Shown one piece after another: positions 6,857 to 13,850 of a stretch of 25,496 nucleotides of DNA. Location of the stretch: the NCBI GenBank assembly GCA_004557655.1, contig SFGJ01000021.1, forward strand, positions 1 to 25,496. The letters run 5' to 3'. Within the stretch, counting starts at the first letter, position 1. Each line of letters begins with the position of its first letter. Below the pieces are notes generated by a model, which was not told the origin of the DNA, ran no database searches, and saw only the letters and a program-made list of their open reading frames with translations. Made by a program: the position numbers and the translations under genes. Source of the DNA: Clostridiales bacterium (lineage in GTDB: Bacteria; Bacillota; Clostridia; Oscillospirales; Oscillospiraceae).

Positions 6857-7418
6857 ATTCCTTCCGGTCTATTTTCCCGAGGGTATCCCTCCGGATCTCC
6901 TCCCGCAGGCCCTTGAGATACTCCGAAAAGGCCACCTTGTCATCGGCGTAGGTCTTGTTCAGCTCGTATTCCCGGGGGATCCAGGTGGAAAGGTCGGAGC
7001 GGTTGTGCTGGATCACAGCCTCCAGCCCGTCAATGGCCTTGTAAATCTTCGCCTCCAGAGTCTCCCGCCGCTCCATTTCGTCGTACAGCCGGGTCATCTC
7101 CCTGCGCTGCGGCTGCGGCAGGGACTCGACCCACTGCCGCAGCAGCGCCTCCTCGTCCCGCTCCTGCTCCGCCGTTTTCTCGAAGGAGGGGATGTCCCCG
7201 GTGAAGGCCTCCCCCAGGTCGTGGATGACGCACATCCGCATCACCTTGTCCATGTCCGCCTCCGGGAACTCGTCCCGCATGAAAAACGCCATGAGCGTCA
7301 TCATCCAGCAGTGCTCCGCCACGCTCTCATGCCTGCCCTTTTCGGTGTAGCAGTGGCGGGTGGTATCCTTCAGCCGTACCGCCACGGTCAGGGCGTCCAG
7401 CATAGCTCTGGCATCCAT
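6855..7418 (-). CDS. HD-domain phosphohydrolase, YfbR/HDDC2-like
   Basis: The ATG at 7418 (187 residues) has GGGAGGG at good spacing; an in-frame TTG two codons upstream is less likely. The metal-binding HD pattern is complete: H30 in RHESVAEH, H36, H66-D67 in VIHDLGEAFTGDIP, and a later aspartate in AIDGLEAVIQH. The order R-HES-VAEH-HDLGEA-GDIP is that of the YfbR/HDDC2 family, whose E. coli member is a 5'-deoxynucleotidase acting on dNMPs. A nucleotide phosphohydrolase is the likely role; the exact substrate is not shown by the sequence. It has its own promoter (7451-7479) and is separated by a terminator from the purine permease gene upstream. Confidence 0.88.
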   Translation of the reverse strand: MDARAMLDALTVAVRLKDTTRHCYTEKGRHESVAEHCWMMTLMAFFMRDEFPEADMDKVMRMCVIHDLGEAFTGDIPSFEKTAEQERDEEALLRQWVESLPQPQRREMTRLYDEMERRETLEAKIYKAIDGLEAVIQHNRSDLSTWIPREYELNKTYADDKVAFSEYLKGLREEIRRDTLGKIDRKE

Positions 7419-7450
7419 AGGCAAATCCCTCCCCGGTTGTTCTCACGGAG

Positions 7451-7479
7451 ATTGTAGCACAGGCTCCGCCTGATTTCAA
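7451..7479 (-). promoter_or_regulatory. sigma-A type promoter of the HD-domain gene
   Basis: On the minus strand TTGAAA (7474-7479) and TACAAT (7451-7456) are 17 bp apart, 32 bp before the chosen start codon. Confidence 0.8.
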
Positions 7480-7528
7480 GAGGATCCGGGAAAGCCGGCG
7501 CTGATTCTTCCTTCCCCCGCCCCACCGG

Positions 7529-7571
7529 AAAAAGAAGAAGACAGGCAGTCCGATACAGACTGCCTGCCTTC
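7529..7571 (-). terminator. Rho-independent terminator of the NCS2 permease gene
   Basis: On the minus strand a 14-bp stem (7558-7571 with 7537-7550, one mismatch) with a 7-nt loop is followed by CTTCTTTTTCC. It begins 32 bases after the permease stop codon. Confidence 0.85.
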
Positions 7572-7602
7572 TCGAGGTAAAGGGAAGTATGGATGGTATC
7601 AA

Positions 7603-9033
7603 CTACACTACGGCAAAGAACTTGATCAAAAACAGTGCGGCTACCACATAGGTCAGCACGGACACCTCCCGGGCCTTGCCGGAGAAAACCTTGATGACGG
7701 TGTGGGAGATCATGGCCAGGCCGATACCGTGGCCGATGGAGCCGGAGATGGGCATAGCCAGCACCATGATGAACACCGGCACGATCTGATCCAGATCGGT
7801 AAAGTCGACATTCTTCAGCCCCTGCAGCATCAGGATACCCACATAGATCAGCGCGGCAGAAGTGGCCGCGGCGGGGATGATGGCGGCGATGGGCGCGATG
7901 AACATGCAGGCCAGGAACATGAAAGCCGCCGTGAGAGCGGTAAGACCCGTGCGGCCGCCGGCCTCCACGCCGGAGGCGGACTCCACGAAGGTGGTCACGG
8001 TGGAGGTACCGCAGCAGGCGCCGGCGATGGTGCCCACGGCGTCGGCGGTGAGGGCCTCCTTCATCTTGGGCATATTGCCGTCCTTGTCGGTCATGCCGGC
8101 GCGGGAGGCGGTGCCCACCAGGGTGCCGATGGTGTCGAACATATCGATCATGCAGAAGGTGATGATCAGGGTGATGGCGGTGAACCAGCCGATGCGGAAG
8201 AAATCGGTGAAGTCAAACTGAAACAGGGTGATCTCCGCCATGTCGCCGAAGCGGGGCAGGAAGCTGGCGCCCCGGAGGGAGGCAAAGGGATTAACGTGCA
8301 GGAAGATGGCCTCCCCCGCCCAGTAAACCACAGAGCTGGAGAGCATACCGATGAGAACGGCGGATTTCTTGCCCTTCTTGGCCAGCAGCACGATGACGAA
8401 CAGACCCAGGAACATGGTGATCACCGTCAGTACCATCTGGCCGTACTCCTTGCCCATGCCGTCCTGAATGAGACTGGGGGTCATGGCGCCGAAGAAGTCC
8501 CGCATGACGAAGAAGGGACTGGCGTAGCCGTTGCCCTCGGCATAGATGCCGGCGTTGGAGCCGAAGCCGATGTTCATGAGCATCAGGCCGATGGCGGGGC
8601 CGATGCCCAGACGCACACCCAGAGGAATGGCATGGACGATCTTGTCCCGGATATTGAACACGCTCAGCAGCAGGAACACAACGCCCTCCACCACGATGAT
8701 GCACATGGCGGCCTGGAAGGCGCTGGTGTAGTCGGTGTTGAGCAAGGCGGCGATATTGCCGCAGATGACGGCGAAGAAGCTGTTCAGGCCCATGCCGGGT
8801 GCCATGACGAAGGGCTTGTTGGCCAGGAAAGCCATGCAGACCGTGCCCACAGCCGAGGCGATACAGGTGGCCAGGAACACGGCGTTCCACAGCGGGGAGC
8901 CGGTGTCAAAGTTGGTGAGCAGATTGGGATTCAGGGCGATGATGTAGGCCATCGTCATGAAGGTGGTCAGGCCTGCGATGATCTCCGTTTTCACCGAGGT
9001 GCCGTTTTGTTTCAGGTGAAATAGTTTTTCCAT
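7603..9033 (-). CDS. NCS2 family purine permease (AzgA/PbuG-type)
   Basis: The 476-residue length and about a dozen hydrophobic spans fit the AzgA-like branch of the NCS2 (nucleobase:cation symporter 2) family, which imports adenine, guanine or hypoxanthine. Signature segments are the start MEKLFHLKQNGTSVKTEIIAG, the first span TTFMTMAYIIALNP, GMGLNSFFA in the third span, FDTIGTLVGTA in the middle, and GTSTVTTFVESASGVEAGGR in the late conserved loop. GGAGAG precedes the ATG. The 5' leader from its promoter is only about 50 nt and holds no purine aptamer, so control by a purine riboswitch is not seen. It is monocistronic, between its own promoter and terminator. Specificity among purines cannot be read from sequence alone. 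Confidence 0.93.
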   Translation of the reverse strand: MEKLFHLKQNGTSVKTEIIAGLTTFMTMAYIIALNPNLLTNFDTGSPLWNAVFLATCIASAVGTVCMAFLANKPFVMAPGMGLNSFFAVICGNIAALLNTDYTSAFQAAMCIIVVEGVVFLLLSVFNIRDKIVHAIPLGVRLGIGPAIGLMLMNIGFGSNAGIYAEGNGYASPFFVMRDFFGAMTPSLIQDGMGKEYGQMVLTVITMFLGLFVIVLLAKKGKKSAVLIGMLSSSVVYWAGEAIFLHVNPFASLRGASFLPRFGDMAEITLFQFDFTDFFRIGWFTAITLIITFCMIDMFDTIGTLVGTASRAGMTDKDGNMPKMKEALTADAVGTIAGACCGTSTVTTFVESASGVEAGGRTGLTALTAAFMFLACMFIAPIAAIIPAAATSAALIYVGILMLQGLKNVDFTDLDQIVPVFIMVLAMPISGSIGHGIGLAMISHTVIKVFSGKAREVSVLTYVVAALFLIKFFAVV

Positions 9034-9093
9034 TTGTGTCTCTCCTTGTAAGTTCGCGCTTATCCGGCCCGCAGCCGGACCGGTTGTGTTTCC

Positions 9094-9122
9094 ATCTTAA
9101 CACGGCGGCCCGCATTTTTCAA
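9094..9122 (-). promoter_or_regulatory. sigma-A type promoter of the purine permease gene
   Basis: On the minus strand TTGAAA (9117-9122) and TAAGAT (9094-9099) are separated by 17 bp. The transcript would start near 9087 and contain a 7-bp GC hairpin (CCGGTCC/GGGCCGG) before the ribosome binding site. Confidence 0.75.
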
Positions 9123-9367
9123 ACTTTTTGTGTGGTCAAAAAAATATTTGTTAGCCCTTACAAAAATTTTTGTCGTTTTTTGAGGAAAATGGACAGTGCC
9201 GGCAGGCACTTTGCTTCTCCGGAAAACCGTGGTATCCTGTGCCGCATGAGGGGGTAATGGGCGTCATTTCGGCGTGATATGCCGGCATACCGGCGCAAAA
9301 CGCCCCGTCTCACGGCGGAATCTGCCCGGCGTTTGCCCGAGCCGTCGGGCGGCCGTCTTTTACCGTA
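9123..9367. other. divergent intergenic region without genes
   Basis: This separates the permease promoter from the riboswitch promoter. It contains the 14-bp palindrome ACAAAAATTTTTGT (9160-9173), a small hairpin AGTGCC/GGCACT near 9195-9210 and TATGCCGGCATA near 9280. Short open frames lack ribosome binding sites. I see no RNA gene or riboswitch in it. The AT palindrome could be a regulator site for the permease. Confidence 0.4.
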
Positions 9368-9396
9368 TTGACAAATGCAAACACGCACTCTATAAT
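9368..9396 (+). promoter_or_regulatory. perfect consensus promoter driving the cobalamin-riboswitch operon
   Basis: TTGACA (9368-9373) and TATAAT (9391-9396) match consensus exactly with a 17-bp spacer. Transcription would start close to 9403, directly at the beginning of the riboswitch. An unregulated strong promoter plus a terminating riboswitch is the usual arrangement for repression by the end product. Confidence 0.93.
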
Positions 9397-9403
9397 GGTT
9401 TTG

Positions 9404-9598
9404 AAGTGAATACAGGCGCAAGTTTCCCCCTGCTGGTAACAGGCAGGGGGGATGAGAGAGAATCGGGTGCAAGTCCCGAGCGGTACCGCCACTGTAAGCG
9501 CGGAGGTTTCCCCTGTTGACGAAAGTCGGTCATTGGATCGTTTCTGTTCCGAGAAGGCCCGGGGAGATCTGCGAGGCGCGAGCCAGGAGACCTGCTTG
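9404..9598 (+). promoter_or_regulatory. cobalamin (B12) riboswitch
   Basis: The hallmark elements of the cobalamin aptamer occur in order: the GGGGGATGAGAG region, the AATCGGGTGCAAGTCCCG helix, the B12-box core ACCGCCACTGT (about 9485-9495), and the closing element AGCCAGGAGACCTGC at about 9581-9595. The aptamer begins at the transcription start. A long variable peripheral region spans about 9500-9575. The intrinsic terminator at 9664-9696 lies about 65 bases downstream, so regulation is probably by transcription termination when adenosyl- or another cobalamin is bound. Boundaries are approximate; the identity is firm. Confidence 0.96.
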
Positions 9599-9663
9599 TG
9601 CTATGTCTTTACCGAAACGCTGCAAGTACGGCGAATCGGTCTGATCGGCGCAGAAAAACGGCT

Positions 9664-9696
9664 GCGGCATCCCTTTGGGGTGCCGCGGTTTTTTTT
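9664..9696 (+). terminator. riboswitch-controlled intrinsic terminator (expression platform)
   Basis: GCGGCATCCC (9664-9673) pairs with GGGGTGCCGC (9677-9686) through one U-G pair around a TTT loop. GG and eight T residues follow (9689-9696). It stands between the aptamer and the first gene with 143 bases of leader still to come, so it is the likely off-switch. Confidence 0.92.
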
Positions 9697-9839
9697 GCTG
9701 CTCACCGCCGCGCATGGGGGAGATGCCGGCAGCAGCATACGCCGGCCGCCCGTCCAGCCCAAGGGACGAGAAGGACTCTCACTTTCGCGGCGCAGCCGCC
9801 GCAATCCCTGCAAAAAAAATACAGAAAGGAAAAATACAA

Positions 9840-12125
9840 ATGAAAAAGAGGCTTCTTTCCCTGCTTCTCTCCCTTTGCATGGTGCTGTGCCTGCTCCCCA
9901 CGGCATACGCCGACAGTGAAAACTACTGGACCAATTTCCGCAACAGCCCCTACAACATGGCCATCACCGATGCGCCCACCCCCACTTCAGCGGAGACCAC
10001 CGTGGAAAAATGGGTGAAATCCTTCGGCAGCGGCTGGTCTGCCAGTCCCAGCGGCTTTGTCATCGCTGATAATGCTCTGGTGTTCATGGCCGGCAGCTCC
10101 CTGAAAAAGGTCGACCTGCAGAGCGGTGAGCTTATTAAGGAAGCCAACCTGTTTGATAGCTGCGGATTTGCCATTGTGTCTCCCACCTATGCCGATGGCG
10201 TGATCTACTGCCCCATCAGCGGCGGCAAGATCCAGGTCTTTGACGCCAAGACCTTGGAGTCCAAGTGGACCTTTACCGATGAACTGGGCGGCCAGAACAA
10301 CACCGCCATTACCTATGCCGACGGCTATCTGTATACCGGTTACTGGAACGGGGAGACCAAGGATGCGAACCTGGTGTGCGTCAAGGCATCTGACGGCAGC
10401 CTCGTTTGGAAAAAGACCGTCACCGGCGGCTTTTACTGGGCAGGCTCCACCGTGGTGGGCAATGCCGTCATCGTGGGTACCGACGACGGTGCCAACGGCT
10501 TTGTCGGCGATTCCCACCTGCTGGCCCTGGATAAGACCACGGGCGATGTGATCTCCGATCTCACCCTCACCGGCATGGGCGACCAGCGCTCCTCTATGGC
10601 GTACAGCGCCGAAAAGGGCCGGGTGTATTTCACCACCAAGAACGGTTACATCGCCTCCGCCGCGGTGGACGCCACCACCGGCGCCCTGTCCGACCTGAAG
10701 AGCAGCAAGGTGGCCGCCCAGTCCACCACCACCCCGGTGGTATACGGAGATAAGGTGTTCTTCGGTGCCGGCAGCGGCATCGTCCCCAACAGCAACGGCG
10801 CCGGCAACTTCATCGTGGCCGATGCCGACACTCTGGAGGGTCTGTATGCCGTGCCCCTGCTGGCCTATCCCCAGGGCTCGGTGATGGTCTCCACGGCCTA
10901 TCTGGCCCAGACCGGCAGACTCTACTGCTACACCACCTATAACGGCATGCCCGGCGGCATGACCCTCATCACCGTGGATCCCGCCGACCGCACCGGCGCA
11001 AACGCCGTGAAATCGGAGATCTACGATGCGGCCGGTCATGAGCAGTTTTGCCTTATCAGCCCCATCTGCGGCCCCGACGGCACCATTTACTACCGCAACG
11101 ACAGCGGCTGTGTCTTTGCCCTTGCCGAAAACAAGGCGTACCTGTCCGCACTGACCGCCGACACGGGCAAGTGGGACAGCGCCTTTGCCGCGGGCAGTAT
11201 GCGCTACGAGCTGGTGGTGCCCAAGGGCACCGGGAGCGTCACGTTTACCGCCGCTGCCTGTGACGGCGGCAGCGTCAGTCTCAATGGCGGCAGCGCTTCC
11301 GCCCCCGTGCCTCTGACCGACGGCAATGCCACGGCCTCCTTCACCGTCACCAAGGGCGCCGACACGCGCACCTACACCGTCACCATCCGGGAAGCGAGCG
11401 GCGACGCCTCCTTGTCCCTGCTGCATCTGAACGAAACCAACGGCTACAGCGGCTTCAAGACGCTGACCCCCGCATTTGCTCCCGAGGAGCACTTCTACGG
11501 CTTCTACGCCGTGGGCAGCGGCCGCTCCTTTGAGAACATCTGGCCGCAAGCCGCCCACAGGAATGCCACCGTCCGTGTAATGGCGGTGGAAAATGTTGAC
11601 CGGGCAGCGGAGGACGGCACCGTTTCCGTCACCGCCACCAACGGCGGCCACAACCGCTACGCCATCTACTTCCGGGATGCCGCCAAGCCCATGGCCATCC
11701 GTGTGGAGGTCACCGCCGAGGACGGCACCCTGGAGAACTACACCCTGGTCATGAGCAAGAGTGCCGCCGCCGCAGAGGGCGAGGCGCTCCTGCAAAAGCT
11801 GCGCCGGGAGGCCGACGACAAGGCCGCCGCCGATACGGTCATGGCGCTGATCGACGCCATCGGCCCCGTGACGGCGGATTCCAGGGCAGCCATCGCCGCC
11901 GCCCGGGCGGCCTATGACGCCCTGACGGACGAGCAGAAGCTGCTGGTCACCAATGTGAGCAAGCTGGTGGACGCCGAAAACACCCCCCTCCCCATCGATC
12001 CCGCCGATCCCCTCCCCGCCCCCGTTCCCACCGGGGACACCGGGATCATGGTGTATCTGCTCGTTTGCGTTCTGTGCTGCATGACCGCCCTCTTTGCGGT
12101 GCGCAGACGCACAAACGCAGAATAA
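9840..12125 (+). CDS. secreted, membrane-anchored PQQ-like beta-propeller protein with cadherin-like domains
   Basis: The frame is open earlier, but the ATG at 9840 follows AGAAAGGA and starts a clear signal peptide (residues 1-24, MKKRLLSLLL...TAYA), giving 761 residues. About 25-435 is a PQQ-like/quinoprotein beta-propeller with repeated blade edges such as LVCVKASDGSLVWKK (178-192), LLALDKTTGDVISD and VYFTTKNGYIASAAVD. Residues about 436-517 and 522-637 look like cadherin-like beta-sandwich domains (TYTVTIRE, NYTLVMSK ends). About 645-712 is a helical surface-protein repeat (VTADSRAAIAAARAAYDALTDEQK). The C-terminus has PTGDTG (730-735), a membrane span (about 736-754) and RRRTNAE, a sorting-signal-like anchor without a canonical LPXTG. 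As the first gene after a B12 riboswitch it is plausibly an extracellular corrinoid-capture protein. That function is inferred from context only. Confidence 0.88.
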   Translation: MKKRLLSLLLSLCMVLCLLPTAYADSENYWTNFRNSPYNMAITDAPTPTSAETTVEKWVKSFGSGWSASPSGFVIADNALVFMAGSSLKKVDLQSGELIKEANLFDSCGFAIVSPTYADGVIYCPISGGKIQVFDAKTLESKWTFTDELGGQNNTAITYADGYLYTGYWNGETKDANLVCVKASDGSLVWKKTVTGGFYWAGSTVVGNAVIVGTDDGANGFVGDSHLLALDKTTGDVISDLTLTGMGDQRSSMAYSAEKGRVYFTTKNGYIASAAVDATTGALSDLKSSKVAAQSTTTPVVYGDKVFFGAGSGIVPNSNGAGNFIVADADTLEGLYAVPLLAYPQGSVMVSTAYLAQTGRLYCYTTYNGMPGGMTLITVDPADRTGANAVKSEIYDAAGHEQFCLISPICGPDGTIYYRNDSGCVFALAENKAYLSALTADTGKWDSAFAAGSMRYELVVPKGTGSVTFTAAACDGGSVSLNGGSASAPVPLTDGNATASFTVTKGADTRTYTVTIREASGDASLSLLHLNETNGYSGFKTLTPAFAPEEHFYGFYAVGSGRSFENIWPQAAHRNATVRVMAVENVDRAAEDGTVSVTATNGGHNRYAIYFRDAAKPMAIRVEVTAEDGTLENYTLVMSKSAAAAEGEALLQKLRREADDKAAADTVMALIDAIGPVTADSRAAIAAARAAYDALTDEQKLLVTNVSKLVDAENTPLPIDPADPLPAPVPTGDTGIMVYLLVCVLCCMTALFAVRRRTNAE

Positions 12126-12139
12126 GTGCATACAGCCCG

Positions 12140-12167
12140 GCGCAGGACCGGTTTTTCGGTCCTGCGC
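12140..12167 (+). repeat. intercistronic hairpin between the propeller and lipoprotein genes
   Basis: A perfect 11-bp stem GCGCAGGACCG/CGGTCCTGCGC (12140-12150, 12157-12167) encloses GTTTTT. No T-run follows (ATGGTGCTC). It probably tunes the relative amounts of the flanking cistrons by partial termination, RNase stalling or processing, rather than ending the operon. Confidence 0.7.
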
Positions 12168-12199
12168 ATGGTGCTCTTTATTGAAAAGGAATGCGTAGT

Positions 12200-12949
12200 A
12201 TGAAACACAAAAGAATGGCGTCCGTCTGTCTGGCCCTGTGGCTGCTGCTCCTCCTTTTGCCCGGCTGCAGCACCGGCGGGCCGGGAATCGACGGGGGCGG
12301 CGGCACGCCCCAGAGTACTCCGCCGTCGTCCCAATCGGAGCAGGCGGACAAAACCCCCGGGGGCGAGGACAAAAAAACCGGGGGCGAGGACAAGACCCCC
12401 GACCAACCCCCTTCCCATGAAGCAGGCACCGCTTCCGGCGGCGCCGGCGAACAGGATCAGTACCTGACCGATCCCGTTCCGGAGGGCAAGCCCCGTCCGT
12501 CAGAGCCGCAGGACCAGGTGATAGATGAGCAGAAGACCTGCACCTGCACCTTTTCCATCGAGTGCTCCACCATCCTCAGCAACATGGAAAGTCTGGACCC
12601 CGACAAGGTGGAGCTCGTCCCTCCCGACGGCGTGATCCTGCCCCCCACCGTCGTCACCTTCCACGAGGGGGAGTCGGTTTTTGATGTGCTGCAGCGTGTG
12701 TGCCGGGACAACGGGATCCATATGGAATCGTCCTGGACGCCTATCTACAACAGCGCCTACATCGAGGGCATCCACAACCTGTACGAGTTCGACTGCGGCA
12801 ATCTCTCCGGCTGGATGTACTGTGTCAACGACTGGTATCCCAACTACGGCTGCTCCCGCTACCAGTTGGAAAGCGGCGATATAGTCCAGTGGCGCTATAC
12901 CTGTGATCTGGGCAATGATGTCGGTGGTGGCTATGCCACCGGAGAATGA
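12200..12949 (+). CDS. DUF4430 (transcobalamin C-terminal-like) lipoprotein
   Basis: Two ATGs are in frame. The one at 12200 is preferred because AAAAGGA ends directly before the first (12191), leaving 9 bases to the second. The 249-residue product has a lipoprotein signal with lipobox LLPGC (C23). A flexible Gly/Asp/Lys/Pro linker (about 24-110) contains a repeated GGEDK unit. A DUF4430 domain occupies about 114-240. Typical features are the strand FSIECSTIL, TFHEGESVFDVLQRVC (153-168), the internal YIEGIHNLYEFDCGNLSGWMY..VN region and SGDIVQWRYT near the end. As I recall, databases describe this domain as resembling the C-terminal domain of transcobalamin/intrinsic factor. With a B12 riboswitch upstream and an ECF transporter downstream, a membrane-tethered corrinoid-binding role is likely but inferred. 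Seven cysteines within the domain region could form disulfides. Confidence 0.9.
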   Translation: MKHKRMASVCLALWLLLLLLPGCSTGGPGIDGGGGTPQSTPPSSQSEQADKTPGGEDKKTGGEDKTPDQPPSHEAGTASGGAGEQDQYLTDPVPEGKPRPSEPQDQVIDEQKTCTCTFSIECSTILSNMESLDPDKVELVPPDGVILPPTVVTFHEGESVFDVLQRVCRDNGIHMESSWTPIYNSAYIEGIHNLYEFDCGNLSGWMYCVNDWYPNYGCSRYQLESGDIVQWRYTCDLGNDVGGGYATGE

Positions 12950-12959
12950 GGAGTAAACG

Positions 12960-13850
12960 ATGAAAGACCGCTTCGCGCAGTACCATCCGCTGGTAAATTT
13001 TCTGTATTTTACCCTGGTGCTTGTCTTTTCCATGGTGCTTCGCCACCCTCTGGCCCAGGGGGTATCCCTCCTGTGCGCCTGCATCTACGCGGTGCAGGCG
13101 GAGGGGCAGCGGGCCGTGTTGTTCTGCCTGAAATGGTGCCTGCCCGTTTTTCTCCTCACCGCCCTGTTTAATCCCGCCTTCAGCCACGAGGGGGTCACGA
13201 TCCTCCTGTACCTGCCCACGGGAAACCCCCTGACCCTGGAGAGCATCCTGTACGGCGTCAGCGCGGGCGTTTTGCTGGTAACGGTGATGGTGTGGTTTAT
13301 GAACAGCAGCCGCGTCATCACCTCGGACAAGTTCATCTACCTCTTCGGCCGGGTCATCCCCGCGTTGTCGCTGGTTTTGAGCATGACCCTGCGCTTCATC
13401 CCCAAGTTCAAGTCTCAGCTTGCCGCGGTGGTGGAGGCGCAGCGGAGCATCGGCCGGGACATCTCTCAGGGCAGCCTCCTGCGCCGGATGAAGCTGGCCG
13501 TTTCCGTGCTGTCCATTATGATCACCTGGGCGCTGGAAAACGCCATGGACACCGCCGACAGCATGAAAGGCCGTGGCTACGGTCTCCCCGGCCGCACCGC
13601 CTTTTCCATCTACCGCCTGGATGACCGGGACAAGAGCGCCTTGGCGTTTCTGCTCCTGTGCGCCTTCTGCCTGGTCATGGGGACGGCGGCCTCCGCCTTC
13701 AGCTTCCGGTACTACCCCGGCATCCGTGCCGGGGCCCGGACGCCCCTTGCCCTGAGCTTTCAGCTTGTCTATGCGGCCCTGTGCGCCATGCCCATACTTT
13801 TAAACGCCTTTGAGGAGAGAAAATGGAAATCTATTCATTCAAAAATGTGA
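12960..13850 (+). CDS. ecfT: ECF transporter T component (EcfT family)
   Basis: This 296-residue integral membrane protein belongs to the CbiQ/EcfT family, which couples ATP hydrolysis to movement of the S component. Hydrophobic spans lie near 12-30, 33-45, 55-68, 97-118, 134-150 and 225-245. Both coupling-helix signatures are present: LRFIPKFKSQLAAVVEAQRSIG (around 140-163) and DSMKGRGYGLPGR (around 200-212), the A/K-R-G-type motifs that dock on the ATPases. GAGGAG lies 6 bases before the ATG, and the gene starts 10 bases after the lipoprotein stop. Its end overlaps the next gene by 28 bases, so production is coupled to the ATPase-S fusion. Confidence 0.92.
   Translation: MKDRFAQYHPLVNFLYFTLVLVFSMVLRHPLAQGVSLLCACIYAVQAEGQRAVLFCLKWCLPVFLLTALFNPAFSHEGVTILLYLPTGNPLTLESILYGVSAGVLLVTVMVWFMNSSRVITSDKFIYLFGRVIPALSLVLSMTLRFIPKFKSQLAAVVEAQRSIGRDISQGSLLRRMKLAVSVLSIMITWALENAMDTADSMKGRGYGLPGRTAFSIYRLDDRDKSALAFLLLCAFCLVMGTAASAFSFRYYPGIRAGARTPLALSFQLVYAALCAMPILLNAFEERKWKSIHSKM

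Noticed and set aside
9034..9122. Possible purine riboswitch upstream of the NCS2 permease
   Set aside because: The promoter lies about 60 bases before the start codon, leaving too little leader, and none of the conserved purine aptamer loops is present.
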